A stretch of DNA of 64,000 bases from Candidatus Allofournierella pullicola. GTDB taxonomy: Bacteria > Bacillota > Clostridia > Oscillospirales > Ruminococcaceae. The position numbers and the translations under genes were made by a program. The stretch is from positions 1-64,000 of the forward strand of contig DXFW01000040.1 of the NCBI GenBank assembly GCA_019114225.1, in the 5' to 3' direction. How positions within the stretch are numbered: the stretch's first letter is position 1; each line of letters begins with the position of its first letter. Positions 8,964 to 18,602 of this stretch are shown here, piece after piece. Below the pieces are notes generated by a model, which searched no databases, was not told where the DNA came from, and saw only the letters and a program-made list of their open reading frames with translations.

Positions 8964-8976
8964 ATATTGTCAATAT
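8964..8976. promoter_or_regulatory. Dyad in the araC / ABC-operon divergent region
   Basis: ATATTG-T-CAATAT is a perfect 6-1-6 inverted repeat. It overlaps a minus-strand TTGACA that could be the -35 box of the araC gene. A plus-strand TAGAAT at 9006-9011 with a poor -35 box would suit an activator-dependent promoter for the ABC operon. Assignment to the AraC protein is a guess. Confidence 0.3.
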
Positions 8977-9101
8977 ACCATATTCCCGACCGCAAAACAA
9001 TGGGTTAGAATGATTACAGAAGGGAGCTGTTAACAAGCAGCTTCGAATGGTACTCCCGTTCCGCAAAGGATGGGGGTGCAAAACAGAAACGGAGGATAAA
9101 C

Positions 9102-10382
9102 ATGAAAAAGAGCAAGCTTCTGAAAGCCCTGTGCGGTGTTTGCGCCGTGGGTATGATGCTGACCGCTTGCGGTGGCACCACCGCGGAAAGCACTCCTGCC
9201 GATGCATCCGGCAGCCAGGCTGCTTCCACCGGCAAGACCCTGACCTACTGGTCGATGTGGAACTCCACCGAAGGCCAGGCCAAGGTGATCCAGGAGGCCG
9301 CTGACGCCTATGAGGCCGCTACCGGCATCAAGATCAACATCGAGTGGAAGGGCCGCGACGTGAAGAACCTGATCGCTCCCGCCCTGGACGCTGGTGAGAA
9401 GATCGACATTTTCGATCAGGACTATGTGTTCATCTCCAGCACCGCCAGCAAGTACGCTGCAGATGTGACTCAGATGGTGGCTGATGCCGGCCTGGAGGAG
9501 CATATGCTGCCTGTTCTGGTGGAGACCGCTAAGAGCTACAACGACGGCGCCCTGAAGGTCATTCCCTACCAGCCCTACACCTCCGGCGTGTGGTATAACA
9601 AGGCGATGTTCGAGGCTGCTGGCATCGAGAACGTTCCCACCACTTTCGACGAGCTGCTGGATGTCTGCGAGGCTCTGAAGGCCAGCGGTGTGAACCCCAT
9701 GACCTGCGACCAGGGCGACGGCACTGCGCTGCTGATGGGTTATCAGCTGGCTCGCTACCTGGGCCAGGATGGCGTTCTGGATATGATCAACAACGCCAAG
9801 TGGGCTGAGGTTCCTGAGGCTAAGAAGGCCGCTGAGGACATCTACACCCTGTTTGCCAACGGCTACATGTCCGAGTACGCTCCTGCCAACTATCCCGACG
9901 GCGAGAACGAGCTGGGCTACGGCGAGACCGCCATGCTGCTGCAGGCTTCTTGGGTTCCCAACGAGGTTGTGCAGAACACCGGTGCTGAAATCGAATGGGG
10001 CTTCTTCCCCTGGCCCGCTGTTGAAGGCGGCGTGGACGGCGTAGAGGCCGCTATGGTCGGCGCTCAGGGCTATGCCATCGTCGAGACCAGCGAGTACAAG
10101 CAGGAAGCTTTCGACTTCATCCAGACCGTGGTCACCGGCGAGACCGATCTGAAGATGGCTCAGGCTGTTTCCTCCATCCCTGCCGATACCGCTAACACCG
10201 AGTGGCCCCAGGCCGTGTCTGGCGCTGAGCCCTACTTCAAGCAGATGACCAAGTCCTACCTGTGGGCGGTTGGCCTGCAGGAGAACGGCAACTACAAGGA
10301 TTACATCCAGGAAGCCATCAACCAGCTGTGCAAGATGGAAATCGACGCCACCGGCTTCATTGACGCCCTGTCCGATCTGTAA
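9102..10382 (+). CDS. Sugar ABC transporter substrate-binding lipoprotein
   Basis: 426 residues. A lipoprotein signal peptide ends in LTAC with the lipidated Cys at residue 23, followed by a Ser/Thr/Ala-rich linker. The rest is a family 1 extracellular solute-binding protein (LTYWSMWNSTEGQAKVIQEA, as in oligosaccharide binders). It should capture an oligosaccharide outside the membrane and hand it to the permeases encoded next. Codon choice is strongly restricted (GCT/GCC, AAC, GAC, AAG), which suggests high expression. A terminator-like hairpin separates it from the permease genes. No ATPase gene is present in the island, so a shared MsmK-type ATPase elsewhere in the genome is needed. The start follows GGAGGATAAAC. 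Confidence 0.92.
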   Translation: MKKSKLLKALCGVCAVGMMLTACGGTTAESTPADASGSQAASTGKTLTYWSMWNSTEGQAKVIQEAADAYEAATGIKINIEWKGRDVKNLIAPALDAGEKIDIFDQDYVFISSTASKYAADVTQMVADAGLEEHMLPVLVETAKSYNDGALKVIPYQPYTSGVWYNKAMFEAAGIENVPTTFDELLDVCEALKASGVNPMTCDQGDGTALLMGYQLARYLGQDGVLDMINNAKWAEVPEAKKAAEDIYTLFANGYMSEYAPANYPDGENELGYGETAMLLQASWVPNEVVQNTGAEIEWGFFPWPAVEGGVDGVEAAMVGAQGYAIVETSEYKQEAFDFIQTVVTGETDLKMAQAVSSIPADTANTEWPQAVSGAEPYFKQMTKSYLWAVGLQENGNYKDYIQEAINQLCKMEIDATGFIDALSDL

Positions 10383-10445
10383 TCTGAATAGCCAAATAAA
10401 GCGCTTACCCACGAAGCGATCCTAATCCAAGCAGTTGTGGGACGC

Positions 10446-10484
10446 AAAGGGGAGCTCTTTCAGGGGATAGAGCTCCCCTTTTTT
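10446..10484 (+). terminator. Intra-operon terminator/attenuator after the binding protein
   Basis: A perfect 13-bp stem (10446-10458 with 10469-10481) ending in a run of Ts, in the 145-bp gap between the binding protein and the first permease. It probably lets the binding protein be made in excess over the membrane components. Confidence 0.75.
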
Positions 10485-10527
10485 CGGCGAAGCATTCCCC
10501 CATTGCAAACAGAAAGGGGTATTTCGG

Positions 10528-11430
10528 TTGAAAAAAGACAAAAAAATGATCGTATGCTTTTTAACGCCGGCATTGTTCATGTTTTCAGTAATTTTCCTGT
10601 ATCCGGTGCTGCGCACGATCGCTATGAGCTTTTTCCAGGTTGAAGGTGTTAGCGATGCCTTCAGCACTTGGAAATTTACCGGTCTGGACAACTACATCAC
10701 TCTGCTGCAGACCCCGATTTTCCTGGACTCTATGAAGAACATGCTGAAGATTTGGGTATACGGCGGCATTGCTGTCATGCTGGTCTCGTTGCTGTTTGCG
10801 GCGATCCTCACCAACGGCCTTGCAGGCAAGACCTTCTATAAAACGGTCATCTATATTCCCAACATCATCAATGCGGTAGCTATGTCCACCATGTGGATCA
10901 CCGCTATCTTCAACAAACGGTTCGGATTTCTGCACAACTTCTTTGCGCTGTTCAATTCCGATCTGGCAAAGACCGACTACATGAGCGGTTCTATCAAGTT
11001 CTGGTCTCTGCTGGTGGCCTTCTGCTTCGGTTCGGTGGGTTACTACATGCTCATTTTCATGGGTGGCATTGAGCGTCTTTCGCCGGACATGTATGAGGCT
11101 GCCACTATCGACGGCGCCAGCAAGGTCAAGCAGTTCACCCGCATCACTTTGCCCCTGCTTCGTGGCGTGTTCAAAACCTGCCTGACCTTCTGGTCCATCG
11201 GTGTTGTGGGCTTCTTCGTTTGGAGCCAGATGTGGAGTGCGCCGCTGGCCAGCGAGCTGAGCACCACTACGCCCTTTGTTTACATGTACAACATCACCTT
11301 CGGCACCCAGGGCAACACCTTCCGGAATGCGGCCATGGGCGCAGCTGTGGGTGTGTTGATGGCAGTCACTGTGCTTATCGTTTTCTTCCTGATCAACTTC
11401 TTGATCAAGGATGACGACGTGGAAGTGTAA
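10528..11430 (+). CDS. ABC sugar transporter permease 1
   Basis: 300 residues with six predicted membrane segments, of the MalF/UgpA type. The EAA loop that contacts the ATPase reads EAATIDGASKVKQFTRITLP. The TTG start is placed at 10528 after AAAGGGG; no closer ATG has a better site. It forms the import channel together with the next gene, which begins 19 bp downstream. Confidence 0.92.
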   Translation: MKKDKKMIVCFLTPALFMFSVIFLYPVLRTIAMSFFQVEGVSDAFSTWKFTGLDNYITLLQTPIFLDSMKNMLKIWVYGGIAVMLVSLLFAAILTNGLAGKTFYKTVIYIPNIINAVAMSTMWITAIFNKRFGFLHNFFALFNSDLAKTDYMSGSIKFWSLLVAFCFGSVGYYMLIFMGGIERLSPDMYEAATIDGASKVKQFTRITLPLLRGVFKTCLTFWSIGVVGFFVWSQMWSAPLASELSTTTPFVYMYNITFGTQGNTFRNAAMGAAVGVLMAVTVLIVFFLINFLIKDDDVEV

Positions 11431-11449
11431 AGAGGGGGGAGAACAAACC

Positions 11450-12313
11450 ATGAAAAAGCAGAAAGCTTCAACGCTGGAGGCCAGAAAGCAGTTGCGGATG
11501 TTGCCGGGCCACCTTGTGGTCGGTCTCTGGTGTCTGTTTACCATCGGCATGCTGGCTTGGATCGTGGCGGCAAGTCTGTCCACCTCGCCTGAAATTATGA
11601 GGGGTGAAGCCCTCAAGTTTGCCACCGGTTTCCATTTCGAAAACTACATCAACGCCTGGACTGCCAATAACATCTCGGTGTTCTTCGTGAACTCCCTGCT
11701 CTATGCTTCTTGCACCATGGTGGGTTCGCTGGCTATTAGCGCGCCGGCCGCCTATGTGCTGGGGCGATACGTGTTCAAGGGCAACAAGCTGGTTCGCAAT
11801 GGCTTTATCACGGCCATGAGCCTGCCTCAGATTATGATCATCCTGCCTTTGTTCTCGCTGGCCACCCAAGCAAGCCTTACCGGCTCCAAATTCGTGCTGA
11901 TTTTCATCTACATTGGCATGCAGGTGCCTTACACCACCACTTTCCTTATCAGCTTCTTCTCCTCGCTTTCCAGTGTGTACGAGGAGGCTGCCGCGATCGA
12001 CGGCTGCCCTCCGATGAAAACTTTCTGGAAAATCATGTTGCCTCTGGCCCAGCCGGGCATTGTCACGGTAGGCATCTTCAACTTTATGAATATCTGGAAC
12101 GAATACTTCCTGTCGCTGATTTTCGCCTCGTCGGAAAAGAACATGTCGGTTGGCCCCGGCTTGAAGAGCGTGCTCACTGCCATGCAGTACACCGGCGACT
12201 GGGGTGGCCTCTTCGCGGCGGTTGTTATCGTATTCCTGCCCACCCTGGTTCTGTTCCTGTGCCTGTCCAAGACGATCATTAGCGGTATCACCGCAGGCGG
12301 CGTCAAAGGCTGA
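11450..12313 (+). CDS. ABC sugar transporter permease 2
   Basis: 287 residues, MalG/UgpE type, with six membrane segments and the EAA loop EEAAAIDGCPPMKTFWKIML. The ATG at 11450 follows AGAGGGGGGAG; an earlier in-frame ATG at 11411 overlaps the preceding gene and lacks a site. The GH20 gene follows 27 bp downstream, so transport and hydrolysis are one transcription unit. Confidence 0.92.
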   Translation: MKKQKASTLEARKQLRMLPGHLVVGLWCLFTIGMLAWIVAASLSTSPEIMRGEALKFATGFHFENYINAWTANNISVFFVNSLLYASCTMVGSLAISAPAAYVLGRYVFKGNKLVRNGFITAMSLPQIMIILPLFSLATQASLTGSKFVLIFIYIGMQVPYTTTFLISFFSSLSSVYEEAAAIDGCPPMKTFWKIMLPLAQPGIVTVGIFNFMNIWNEYFLSLIFASSEKNMSVGPGLKSVLTAMQYTGDWGGLFAAVVIVFLPTLVLFLCLSKTIISGITAGGVKG

Positions 12314-12340
12314 TTTCACAACCAAGAAAGGTCAATACCC

Positions 12341-14239
12341 ATGAAATTTCATACCGCAGATCCCAAACTACGGCAGCTGCTAGACACAGTCAGCGCGCAC
12401 CTGCCTCTGTATACTCGTGGGCAGGATGAACTGACCGTGGAAGTGGAGTGGGCAAGTGCGCCCAACTCCCTTCCCAGTTGGAAGAAGGCGGATGGAAAGC
12501 TAAGCATCACCTGCTATACAGCAGGTGATGCCCTAATGCTTATCGGACGCGGCCTCACGCAATCCGATAAGACCTCAGAGACGCTTGAACCTCGCTTTAC
12601 CGAGATGGCGGCCATGCTCGATGTATCCCGCAACGCGGTTTACACTCTGGCCACACTGAAAACCTTTCTGTGCCAACTGGCCATGATGGGCTATACAGCG
12701 TGCTATCTCTATATGGAGGACACCTATGAACTGCCCGGTTACCCCTATTTCGGCTATCGGCGGGGTCGCTACAGCGTAGAGGAGCAAAAGGAGATCGATC
12801 GTTTCGCGCAGTCTGTGGGAATCGAGCTTGTACCCTGCATCCAGACGCTGGCGCACCTTCGCACCGCGATCCGCTGGTCGTATATGCAGCCCATGCGGGA
12901 CACCGTTGATAACTTGAAAGTGGGCCACCCGGAAACCGAGGCTCTTGTGGAAGCAATGATTGCTCACTTCAGCAAGACCTTCCAAAGTCGGCGCATCCAT
13001 CTGGGCATGGATGAGGCCGTCAGCCTTGGCACTGGGCGGTATCTGCGGGAAAACGGCTACCGAGACCACCGGGAGATTTTGATGAATCACCTGCACACGG
13101 TCTGCCGCTTGTGCGAAAAATATGGGTTGCAACCCATGATTTGGGACGATATGCTCTTCCGGGATCGTACTCCCCTGATGGATTACTACGGCAACAGCGA
13201 TCCGGTGTCCGAACAGGATGCCGCTTGCTATCCGCCCGGTTTAACCTTTGTGTACTGGGATTATTACCACGACACTCAGGAGGAGTACGAGGCCCAAATT
13301 CGTCGGCGGGGCTGTCTGAAAACAGCCTTTGCTGGCGGTGTTTGGAAATGGGGCGGCTGGGTGCCAAACCTCACCAAGAGTTTCCAGGATTCCCAGGCGG
13401 CAGCGGAAGCCTGCTACAGTCTGGGCGTACAGCATATCCTGGTCACTTTGTGGGGGGATGACGGAGAAGAAACCCCGTTGGCAACCGTACTCCCCGGCAT
13501 GGCCCTTTACGGCCTGCTGCGGTATGGCTCTGCTGCGCCGGGCCAGACCGACGCATATTGCCGCTTGTTCAGTGATGCCCCGTTGGCAGCATATACCCTC
13601 ATGGAAAAGCTGAATACAATACCGGGCATACCTCAAGAAAACCTTGAGGCGCTGATTCCGCACAAGTTGCTACTCTACGGAGACATGGCAAGCGAATTGT
13701 TCCAACCCTCTCTTACCTCCGCGCCTGCAACATTGGCAGCGTATTATGAAGCGCTTGCGCCCCAGTTCGCTGCCTTTGCGCAGAACACACGCTGCGAGAG
13801 TTTGCAACGCATCCTTAAGATGTACCAGTGTCTTTCCCAAGTTTTGTCCATCCGTTGCAACGCCTCTGCCGCGCTGCACGATGCTGTTACTCAGCAAAGC
13901 CAGCAGCAGTCCCTAGCCGCCGCTACAGACCTTCTGATAGAAATGAAAGCCCAGGTCGAAGCCCTTCACGAACTTACAGTGGAGGTCTGGTCTCAGGAGC
14001 GCAAAGGCCAGGGCATGGAAATTCTGGATCTGCGCTTGGGTGGAGTAGCAGCACGTTGCCGGGCGCTGTGTAAACGGATCGAGCTGTTCACGGAGGGACG
14101 CATTGACGCTCTTTCCGAACTGGAGGAATCTTTCCTCCCATATCAAGGTATCTTGTCTCTGGACGGTCACACCCCCGGTCGGGAAGCCTACGGAGAGATT
14201 GTTACCGCTAATACGCTGTGCCACCAGTTCAGCGTCTGA
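12341..14239 (+). CDS. GH20 exo-beta-N-acetylhexosaminidase
   Basis: 632 residues with no signal peptide. The family 20 catalytic motif HLGMDEA carries the Asp224-Glu225 pair, which polarises the substrate N-acetyl group and acts as acid/base. A TIM-barrel pattern with FVYWDYYHDT and a later WGGWVPN is as in this family. The C-terminal about 200 residues are helical and unassigned. It should remove terminal beta-linked GlcNAc or GalNAc from imported oligosaccharides in the cytosol. Some GH20 members are lacto-N-biosidases or act on 6-sulfo-GlcNAc, and sequence reading cannot separate these. The start follows AAGAAAGG. It belongs to the ABC operon, followed 21 bp later by the beta-helix gene. 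Confidence 0.85.
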   Translation: MKFHTADPKLRQLLDTVSAHLPLYTRGQDELTVEVEWASAPNSLPSWKKADGKLSITCYTAGDALMLIGRGLTQSDKTSETLEPRFTEMAAMLDVSRNAVYTLATLKTFLCQLAMMGYTACYLYMEDTYELPGYPYFGYRRGRYSVEEQKEIDRFAQSVGIELVPCIQTLAHLRTAIRWSYMQPMRDTVDNLKVGHPETEALVEAMIAHFSKTFQSRRIHLGMDEAVSLGTGRYLRENGYRDHREILMNHLHTVCRLCEKYGLQPMIWDDMLFRDRTPLMDYYGNSDPVSEQDAACYPPGLTFVYWDYYHDTQEEYEAQIRRRGCLKTAFAGGVWKWGGWVPNLTKSFQDSQAAAEACYSLGVQHILVTLWGDDGEETPLATVLPGMALYGLLRYGSAAPGQTDAYCRLFSDAPLAAYTLMEKLNTIPGIPQENLEALIPHKLLLYGDMASELFQPSLTSAPATLAAYYEALAPQFAAFAQNTRCESLQRILKMYQCLSQVLSIRCNASAALHDAVTQQSQQQSLAAATDLLIEMKAQVEALHELTVEVWSQERKGQGMEILDLRLGGVAARCRALCKRIELFTEGRIDALSELEESFLPYQGILSLDGHTPGREAYGEIVTANTLCHQFSV

Positions 14240-14260
14240 CATTCACCACACAGAAAGCGA

Positions 14261-15919
14261 ATGGGATTTATGAGTAATATGAATATGACCGCTGCCCAGC
14301 AGCATTATTCCGGTCACCGTGCAACGATTTATTATGTCAGCAGCCGTTCGGGCGACGATACAAACAGCGGCCTCTCCCCTCAAAGCGCCCTGCGCAGCCT
14401 TGATGCGGTCAGCCGTAAGCCGCTGGCGCCCGGCGACAGCATCTTGCTGGAGCGTGGCAGTCGATTCGAAGGCGAGTATCTGCACCTGCGTGATATCCAC
14501 GCCTCTGCTGCCAACCCCATTTGCATCGACGCCTATGGCGAGGGCGTAAAACCTGAGATTCATGTCAACGGGCAGGGCTTGTGGTTCCAGGACTACGGTG
14601 TACCCCTGGACAACCCGGCTCACAAAAATTCCGGATATGTATCCAGCGCCGTGCTGCTTTATGACTGCGAAGGCATCGAGATTTCTGACTTGTCTATCAC
14701 CAACTGCAGTGAGGAGCCGGACGCTGTCTACAACGCTCTCGACCGTATGGACCGAACCGGTGTGGCGGTGGTGGCGCAGAACAGCGGTACCCTTAGCCAT
14801 ATCCACCTGCGCGATCTTACAGTGTGTCATGTGCACGGCAATGTGTACAACAAGCATATGAACAACGGTGGCATTTACTTCACTGCCTTCATGCCAACAG
14901 ACGAGGCGAAAACCGGAATTGCCCGGTTTGACGACGTGTGCATTGAGGGTTGCTATCTGGAAGACGTGAATCGGTGGGGCATCGCGGTGGCCTACACCGC
15001 ATATTGCGGCCATTTTCTTGCCAAAGAGATCCCCGACGATGTAGTTGCGCGGTACGGTGCCAGCCGCGTAGTCATCCGCCGCAACTTTGTCAAAGATGCC
15101 GGCGGCGATGCCATCACCACCATGTACTGCGACCGCCCTCTCATCGAGTACAACGTTTCCGATGGAGCTGGCCGCCAGATCAACAAAAAGGACTACGCCG
15201 AAAGCGACTTCGGTCGGGTGGCAGCCGCCGTCTGGCCTTGGAAATGCAAGGATGCACTGTTCCAGTTCAATGAAGTGTTCAACACCCGTTACCACAATGG
15301 CGAAAACCAGGACGGCCAGGCTTTTGACGCCGACTGGGGTGACGGCACAATCTACCAGTACAACTACAGCCACGACAATGAGGGCGGCTGCCTGATGGTC
15401 TGCGGTGAGGAGGCGGTGAACACCGTTTTCCGTTACAATATCAGCCAGAATGATGGCCGGGCCATCCTGTTGCCGGCCAGTAGTCCGGTGGCACAGGTGT
15501 ACAACAACACCTTCTATATCAAGGAAGGCGTACCCTTCATCGACACCAACAGCGATGCCGTAGGACCCATGGTGCTGAAGAACAACCTGGTTTACTATGC
15601 TGGCTCTCATCCCCGGCATGAAAACTGGTACACAGATGTTACCGAATACTGCAACAACCTGTTCTGGGGCTACCAGAACACGCCGGAAAACGGACAGAAT
15701 AATCTAACGGCAGATCCCTGTCTGCAGTCGCCCGGTACTGGGAAGACCGGCACCGAACAGGGCCCTGCTCTTGACACCTTGGCAGGTTACTGCTTGTGCG
15801 AGAGTAGCCCTGCTGTCGGCGCTGGGGTAACCACTGGACCGCAGCTGGTGGATTTTTATGGAAATAGCATTCCCAATCCCCCCTCTGTCGGTGCACACCA
15901 GTTGCCTGCAAAGAATTAA
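14261..15919 (+). CDS. GH136-like right-handed beta-helix glycosidase, candidate lacto-N-biosidase
   Basis: 552 residues. The N-terminus (YYVSSRSGDDTNSGLSPQSA) is typical of the start of secreted-type parallel beta-helix enzymes, and the rest shows short repeated strands (VFRYNISQNDG, IYQYNYSHDNEGG). The segment NQDGQAFDADWG has Asp351 and Asp358 seven residues apart. From memory this matches the spacing of the two catalytic Asp residues in GH136 lacto-N-biosidases. GH136 releases lacto-N-biose, the substrate of the GH112 enzyme encoded 37 bp downstream, which supports the call. There is no signal peptide and no LnbY-like chaperone gene nearby, so it would be cytoplasmic. Another beta-helix family remains possible. 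The ribosome binding site is weak; ATG 14270 is an alternative start. Confidence 0.6.
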   Translation: MGFMSNMNMTAAQQHYSGHRATIYYVSSRSGDDTNSGLSPQSALRSLDAVSRKPLAPGDSILLERGSRFEGEYLHLRDIHASAANPICIDAYGEGVKPEIHVNGQGLWFQDYGVPLDNPAHKNSGYVSSAVLLYDCEGIEISDLSITNCSEEPDAVYNALDRMDRTGVAVVAQNSGTLSHIHLRDLTVCHVHGNVYNKHMNNGGIYFTAFMPTDEAKTGIARFDDVCIEGCYLEDVNRWGIAVAYTAYCGHFLAKEIPDDVVARYGASRVVIRRNFVKDAGGDAITTMYCDRPLIEYNVSDGAGRQINKKDYAESDFGRVAAAVWPWKCKDALFQFNEVFNTRYHNGENQDGQAFDADWGDGTIYQYNYSHDNEGGCLMVCGEEAVNTVFRYNISQNDGRAILLPASSPVAQVYNNTFYIKEGVPFIDTNSDAVGPMVLKNNLVYYAGSHPRHENWYTDVTEYCNNLFWGYQNTPENGQNNLTADPCLQSPGTGKTGTEQGPALDTLAGYCLCESSPAVGAGVTTGPQLVDFYGNSIPNPPSVGAHQLPAKN

Positions 15920-15956
15920 GAAATTACCATCAATTGATAAAGGATAGGTTCTATCA

Positions 15957-18125
15957 ATGAATAACGATTTGAAAACCGGTCGAGTAACCATTCCCACCAA
16001 CCTCGACGTTGTACCTGAGACCATCGAGATTTTGAAACGCTGGGGCGCGGACGCAATTCGGGACTGCGACGGCACCGAATTCCCCGAAGAACTCACTAAA
16101 GTGGGTGCGAAAATCTATTCCACCTACTATACCACCCGCAAGGACAACGCTTGGGCGAAGGCGAATCCGGACGAGGTACAGCAGTGCTACATTATGACCG
16201 GCTTTTACACCGCCGAGAACGGCGAGCTGCGCATACCTCTCATGCAGGGTATCAGTGATGAGCTGTTGCAGGTAAACACCCGGGATGATATGAAGCGCTG
16301 GTGGGAGGTCGTGGATCGTACCACTGGTCAGCCGCTGTCTCCCGATTCCTGGAGCTACGACGAGACAGATGGCTGCGTGGTCATTCCCGCGCCGGAAGCC
16401 TACCACGAGTACACCGTGAGTTTTCTGGCTTACATCATTTGGGATCCCGTACATATGTACAACGCGGTGACCAACGACTGGAAGGACTTTGAACATCAAA
16501 TCACCTTCGATGTACGTCAGCCCAAAACTCACAAGTTCACCATGGAACGCCTGCGCAAGTTCATCGCCGACCATCCCTACGTGAACGTGATCCGCTACAC
16601 CACCTTCTTCCATCAGTTCACGCTGGTGTTTGATGAGCTGAAGCGCGAAAAGTATGTGGACTGGTTCGGCTATTCTGCCTCCGTGTCCCCCTACATCCTG
16701 GAGCAGTTTGAGAAAGAAGTGGGCTATAAGTTCCGCCCCGAGTACATCATCGACCAGGGCTACTACAACAACCAGTACCGTGTGCCCAGCAAGGAGTTCA
16801 AGGACTTTATGGCTTTCCAGCGTCGCGAGGTAGCGAAGCTGGCCAAGGAAATGGTGGACATCACCCACGAGCTGGGCAAGGAAGCCATGATGTTCCTTGG
16901 TGACCACTGGATTGGCACCGAGCCCTATCTGCCGGAGTTTGCCTCTATTGGGTTGGACGCCGTGGTGGGCAGTGTGGGTAATGGCTCTACCCTGCGCCTC
17001 ATCAGCGACATTCCCGGTGTGAAATACACCGAGGGCCGCTTCCTGCCCTACTTCTTCCCCGACACCTTCCACGAGGGCGGCGACCCGGTGAAGGAAGCCA
17101 AGGAAAACTGGGTCACTGCGCGGCGGGCTATCCTGCGCAAGCCGGTGGACCGCATCGGCTACGGCGGCTATCTGAAACTGGCTCTGGAGTTCCCTGAATT
17201 CATCGACTACGTGGAGAGCGTTTGCAACGAGTTCCGTGAGTTGTACGAGAATGCCCGTGGCACCACCGCCTACTGCATCAAGACTGTGGCGGTTCTGAAC
17301 AGCTGGGGCAAAGCCCGCAGCTGGGGCTGCCATATGGTGCATCACGCACTGTATCAAAAGCAGAACTACAGCTACGCCGGTATCATCGAGGCGCTCTCTG
17401 GCGCGCCCTTTGATGTGCGTTTCATCAGCTTTGACGACATCAAGGCTGATCCCTCCGTCCTGAACGATGTGGACGTGCTGGTGAACGTGGGCGATGGCGA
17501 CACCGCCCACACTGGCGGCGCGGTATGGGAAGATCCGGCAGTATCCGCTACGATTCGTGGTTTCATCCGCCAGGGTGGCGGCTTCATCGGTGTGGGTGAG
17601 CCTTCCGGTCATCAGTACCAGGGCCGTTACCTCCAGCTGGCTGCCGCGCTCGGCGTGGAGAAAGAGACTGGCCTGACTCTTAACTATGATAAGTACAACT
17701 GGGATGAGCATCCCGACCACTTCATCCTGGCTGACACCACCAAGCCGGTGGACTTCGGCGAAGGCAAGAAGAGCATTTACGCTCTGGAGAACACTGAGAT
17801 CCTGGTGCAGCGGGAAAAGGAAGTGCAGATGGCCGTCAACGAGTACGGCGAAGGCCGCAGTGTGTATATCAGCGGCCTGCCCTACAGCTTTGAGAACAGC
17901 CGCATTCTGTATCGTTCCATTCTTTGGGCCAGCCACAGCGAGGACGAACTGCACAAGTGGTTCAGCTCCAACTACAATGTGGAAGTGCATGCCTATGTGA
18001 AGAACGGCAAGTACTGCGTGGTCAACAACACCTACGAGCCGCAGCACACCACTGTCTACACCGGTGATGGTGCCAGCTTCGATTTGGATATGGACGCCAA
18101 CGAAATCCGCTGGTACGAAATTTAA
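15957..18125 (+). CDS. GH112 1,3-beta-galactosyl-N-acetylhexosamine phosphorylase
   Basis: 722 residues, the usual length of the family. It cleaves lacto-N-biose or galacto-N-biose with phosphate to galactose 1-phosphate and GlcNAc or GalNAc in the cytosol. Recognisable segments are RWGADAIRDCDGTEFPEEL near the N-terminus, FFHQFTLVFDE, and GDHWIGTEPY with Asp316. That position agrees with the general acid (Asp313) I recall for the bifidobacterial enzyme. A C-terminal glutamine-amidotransferase-like domain (GGFIGVGEPSG) and a small beta-domain follow, as in known structures. The start follows AAAGGATAGG. It is the last gene of the ABC operon. Kinase and uridylyl-transferase genes to use the products are not in the island. 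Confidence 0.9.
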   Translation: MNNDLKTGRVTIPTNLDVVPETIEILKRWGADAIRDCDGTEFPEELTKVGAKIYSTYYTTRKDNAWAKANPDEVQQCYIMTGFYTAENGELRIPLMQGISDELLQVNTRDDMKRWWEVVDRTTGQPLSPDSWSYDETDGCVVIPAPEAYHEYTVSFLAYIIWDPVHMYNAVTNDWKDFEHQITFDVRQPKTHKFTMERLRKFIADHPYVNVIRYTTFFHQFTLVFDELKREKYVDWFGYSASVSPYILEQFEKEVGYKFRPEYIIDQGYYNNQYRVPSKEFKDFMAFQRREVAKLAKEMVDITHELGKEAMMFLGDHWIGTEPYLPEFASIGLDAVVGSVGNGSTLRLISDIPGVKYTEGRFLPYFFPDTFHEGGDPVKEAKENWVTARRAILRKPVDRIGYGGYLKLALEFPEFIDYVESVCNEFRELYENARGTTAYCIKTVAVLNSWGKARSWGCHMVHHALYQKQNYSYAGIIEALSGAPFDVRFISFDDIKADPSVLNDVDVLVNVGDGDTAHTGGAVWEDPAVSATIRGFIRQGGGFIGVGEPSGHQYQGRYLQLAAALGVEKETGLTLNYDKYNWDEHPDHFILADTTKPVDFGEGKKSIYALENTEILVQREKEVQMAVNEYGEGRSVYISGLPYSFENSRILYRSILWASHSEDELHKWFSSNYNVEVHAYVKNGKYCVVNNTYEPQHTTVYTGDGASFDLDMDANEIRWYEI

Positions 18126-18167
18126 TAATTTCCTTCTTCTAATTCGCGTTAAACATCTTCCCCTCAT

Positions 18168-18212
18168 GCCGGGCGGCCTCCTCGATACTTCCGAGAGGCT
18201 GCCCGGCTTTTC
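18168..18212 (+). terminator. Terminator of the ABC/GH operon
   Basis: A 13-bp GC-rich stem with one G-U pair (18168-18180 with 18195-18207), followed by TTTTCT. Confidence 0.85.
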
Positions 18213-18356
18213 TCTACCGCTAGGTGGGCGAATTCACAAAACGTTCTTGTGCCACAGCTTGCCTATATTGAGGGATTCTGAGTCGGTTTAGGATCAATCC
18301 TACTGAACACACGATCCATCCGGTTGGATACTTCTGTTCTGGTTAGATGTGATTGA

Positions 18357-18602
18357 ATGAAGCGAGATAGAGAAAAAAGGTATGTTGCGGTCGACGTTCG
18401 ATTTGCAGCGGAAGGAAGGCTACGTCCTTTGCAGATTGTGTTTGACCAGGGGCATATCTATGAGATCGACCGGATCAAGGATGTGTGCCGCAGAGCCGCC
18501 GATGTAGGCGGCGTCGGTGATCGCTACACCTGTATCATCCAAGGCCACGAGCGGTATCTTTGGTTTGAGAAAGGGCGGTGGTTCGTGGAAGCCTTTGCCT
18601 GA
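18357..18602 (+). CDS. Small conserved mobile-element-type protein
   Basis: 81 residues (KRYVAVDVRF, IYEIDRIKDV, GDRYTCIIQG, GRWFVEAF). I recognise the pattern from small unnamed proteins found on Bacillota mobile elements, often beside Y-family DNA polymerase genes, but no function is known. It stands alone between the two glycan transcription units and has no clear ribosome binding site. It may be a leftover of the carrier element and not part of the glycan pathway. Confidence 0.55.
   Translation: MKRDREKRYVAVDVRFAAEGRLRPLQIVFDQGHIYEIDRIKDVCRRAADVGGVGDRYTCIIQGHERYLWFEKGRWFVEAFA

Noticed and set aside
8905-9207. 101-residue N-terminal extension of the AraC protein
   Set aside because: It reads through the divergent promoter region, has low-complexity non-regulator sequence, and a good ribosome binding site marks 8904.
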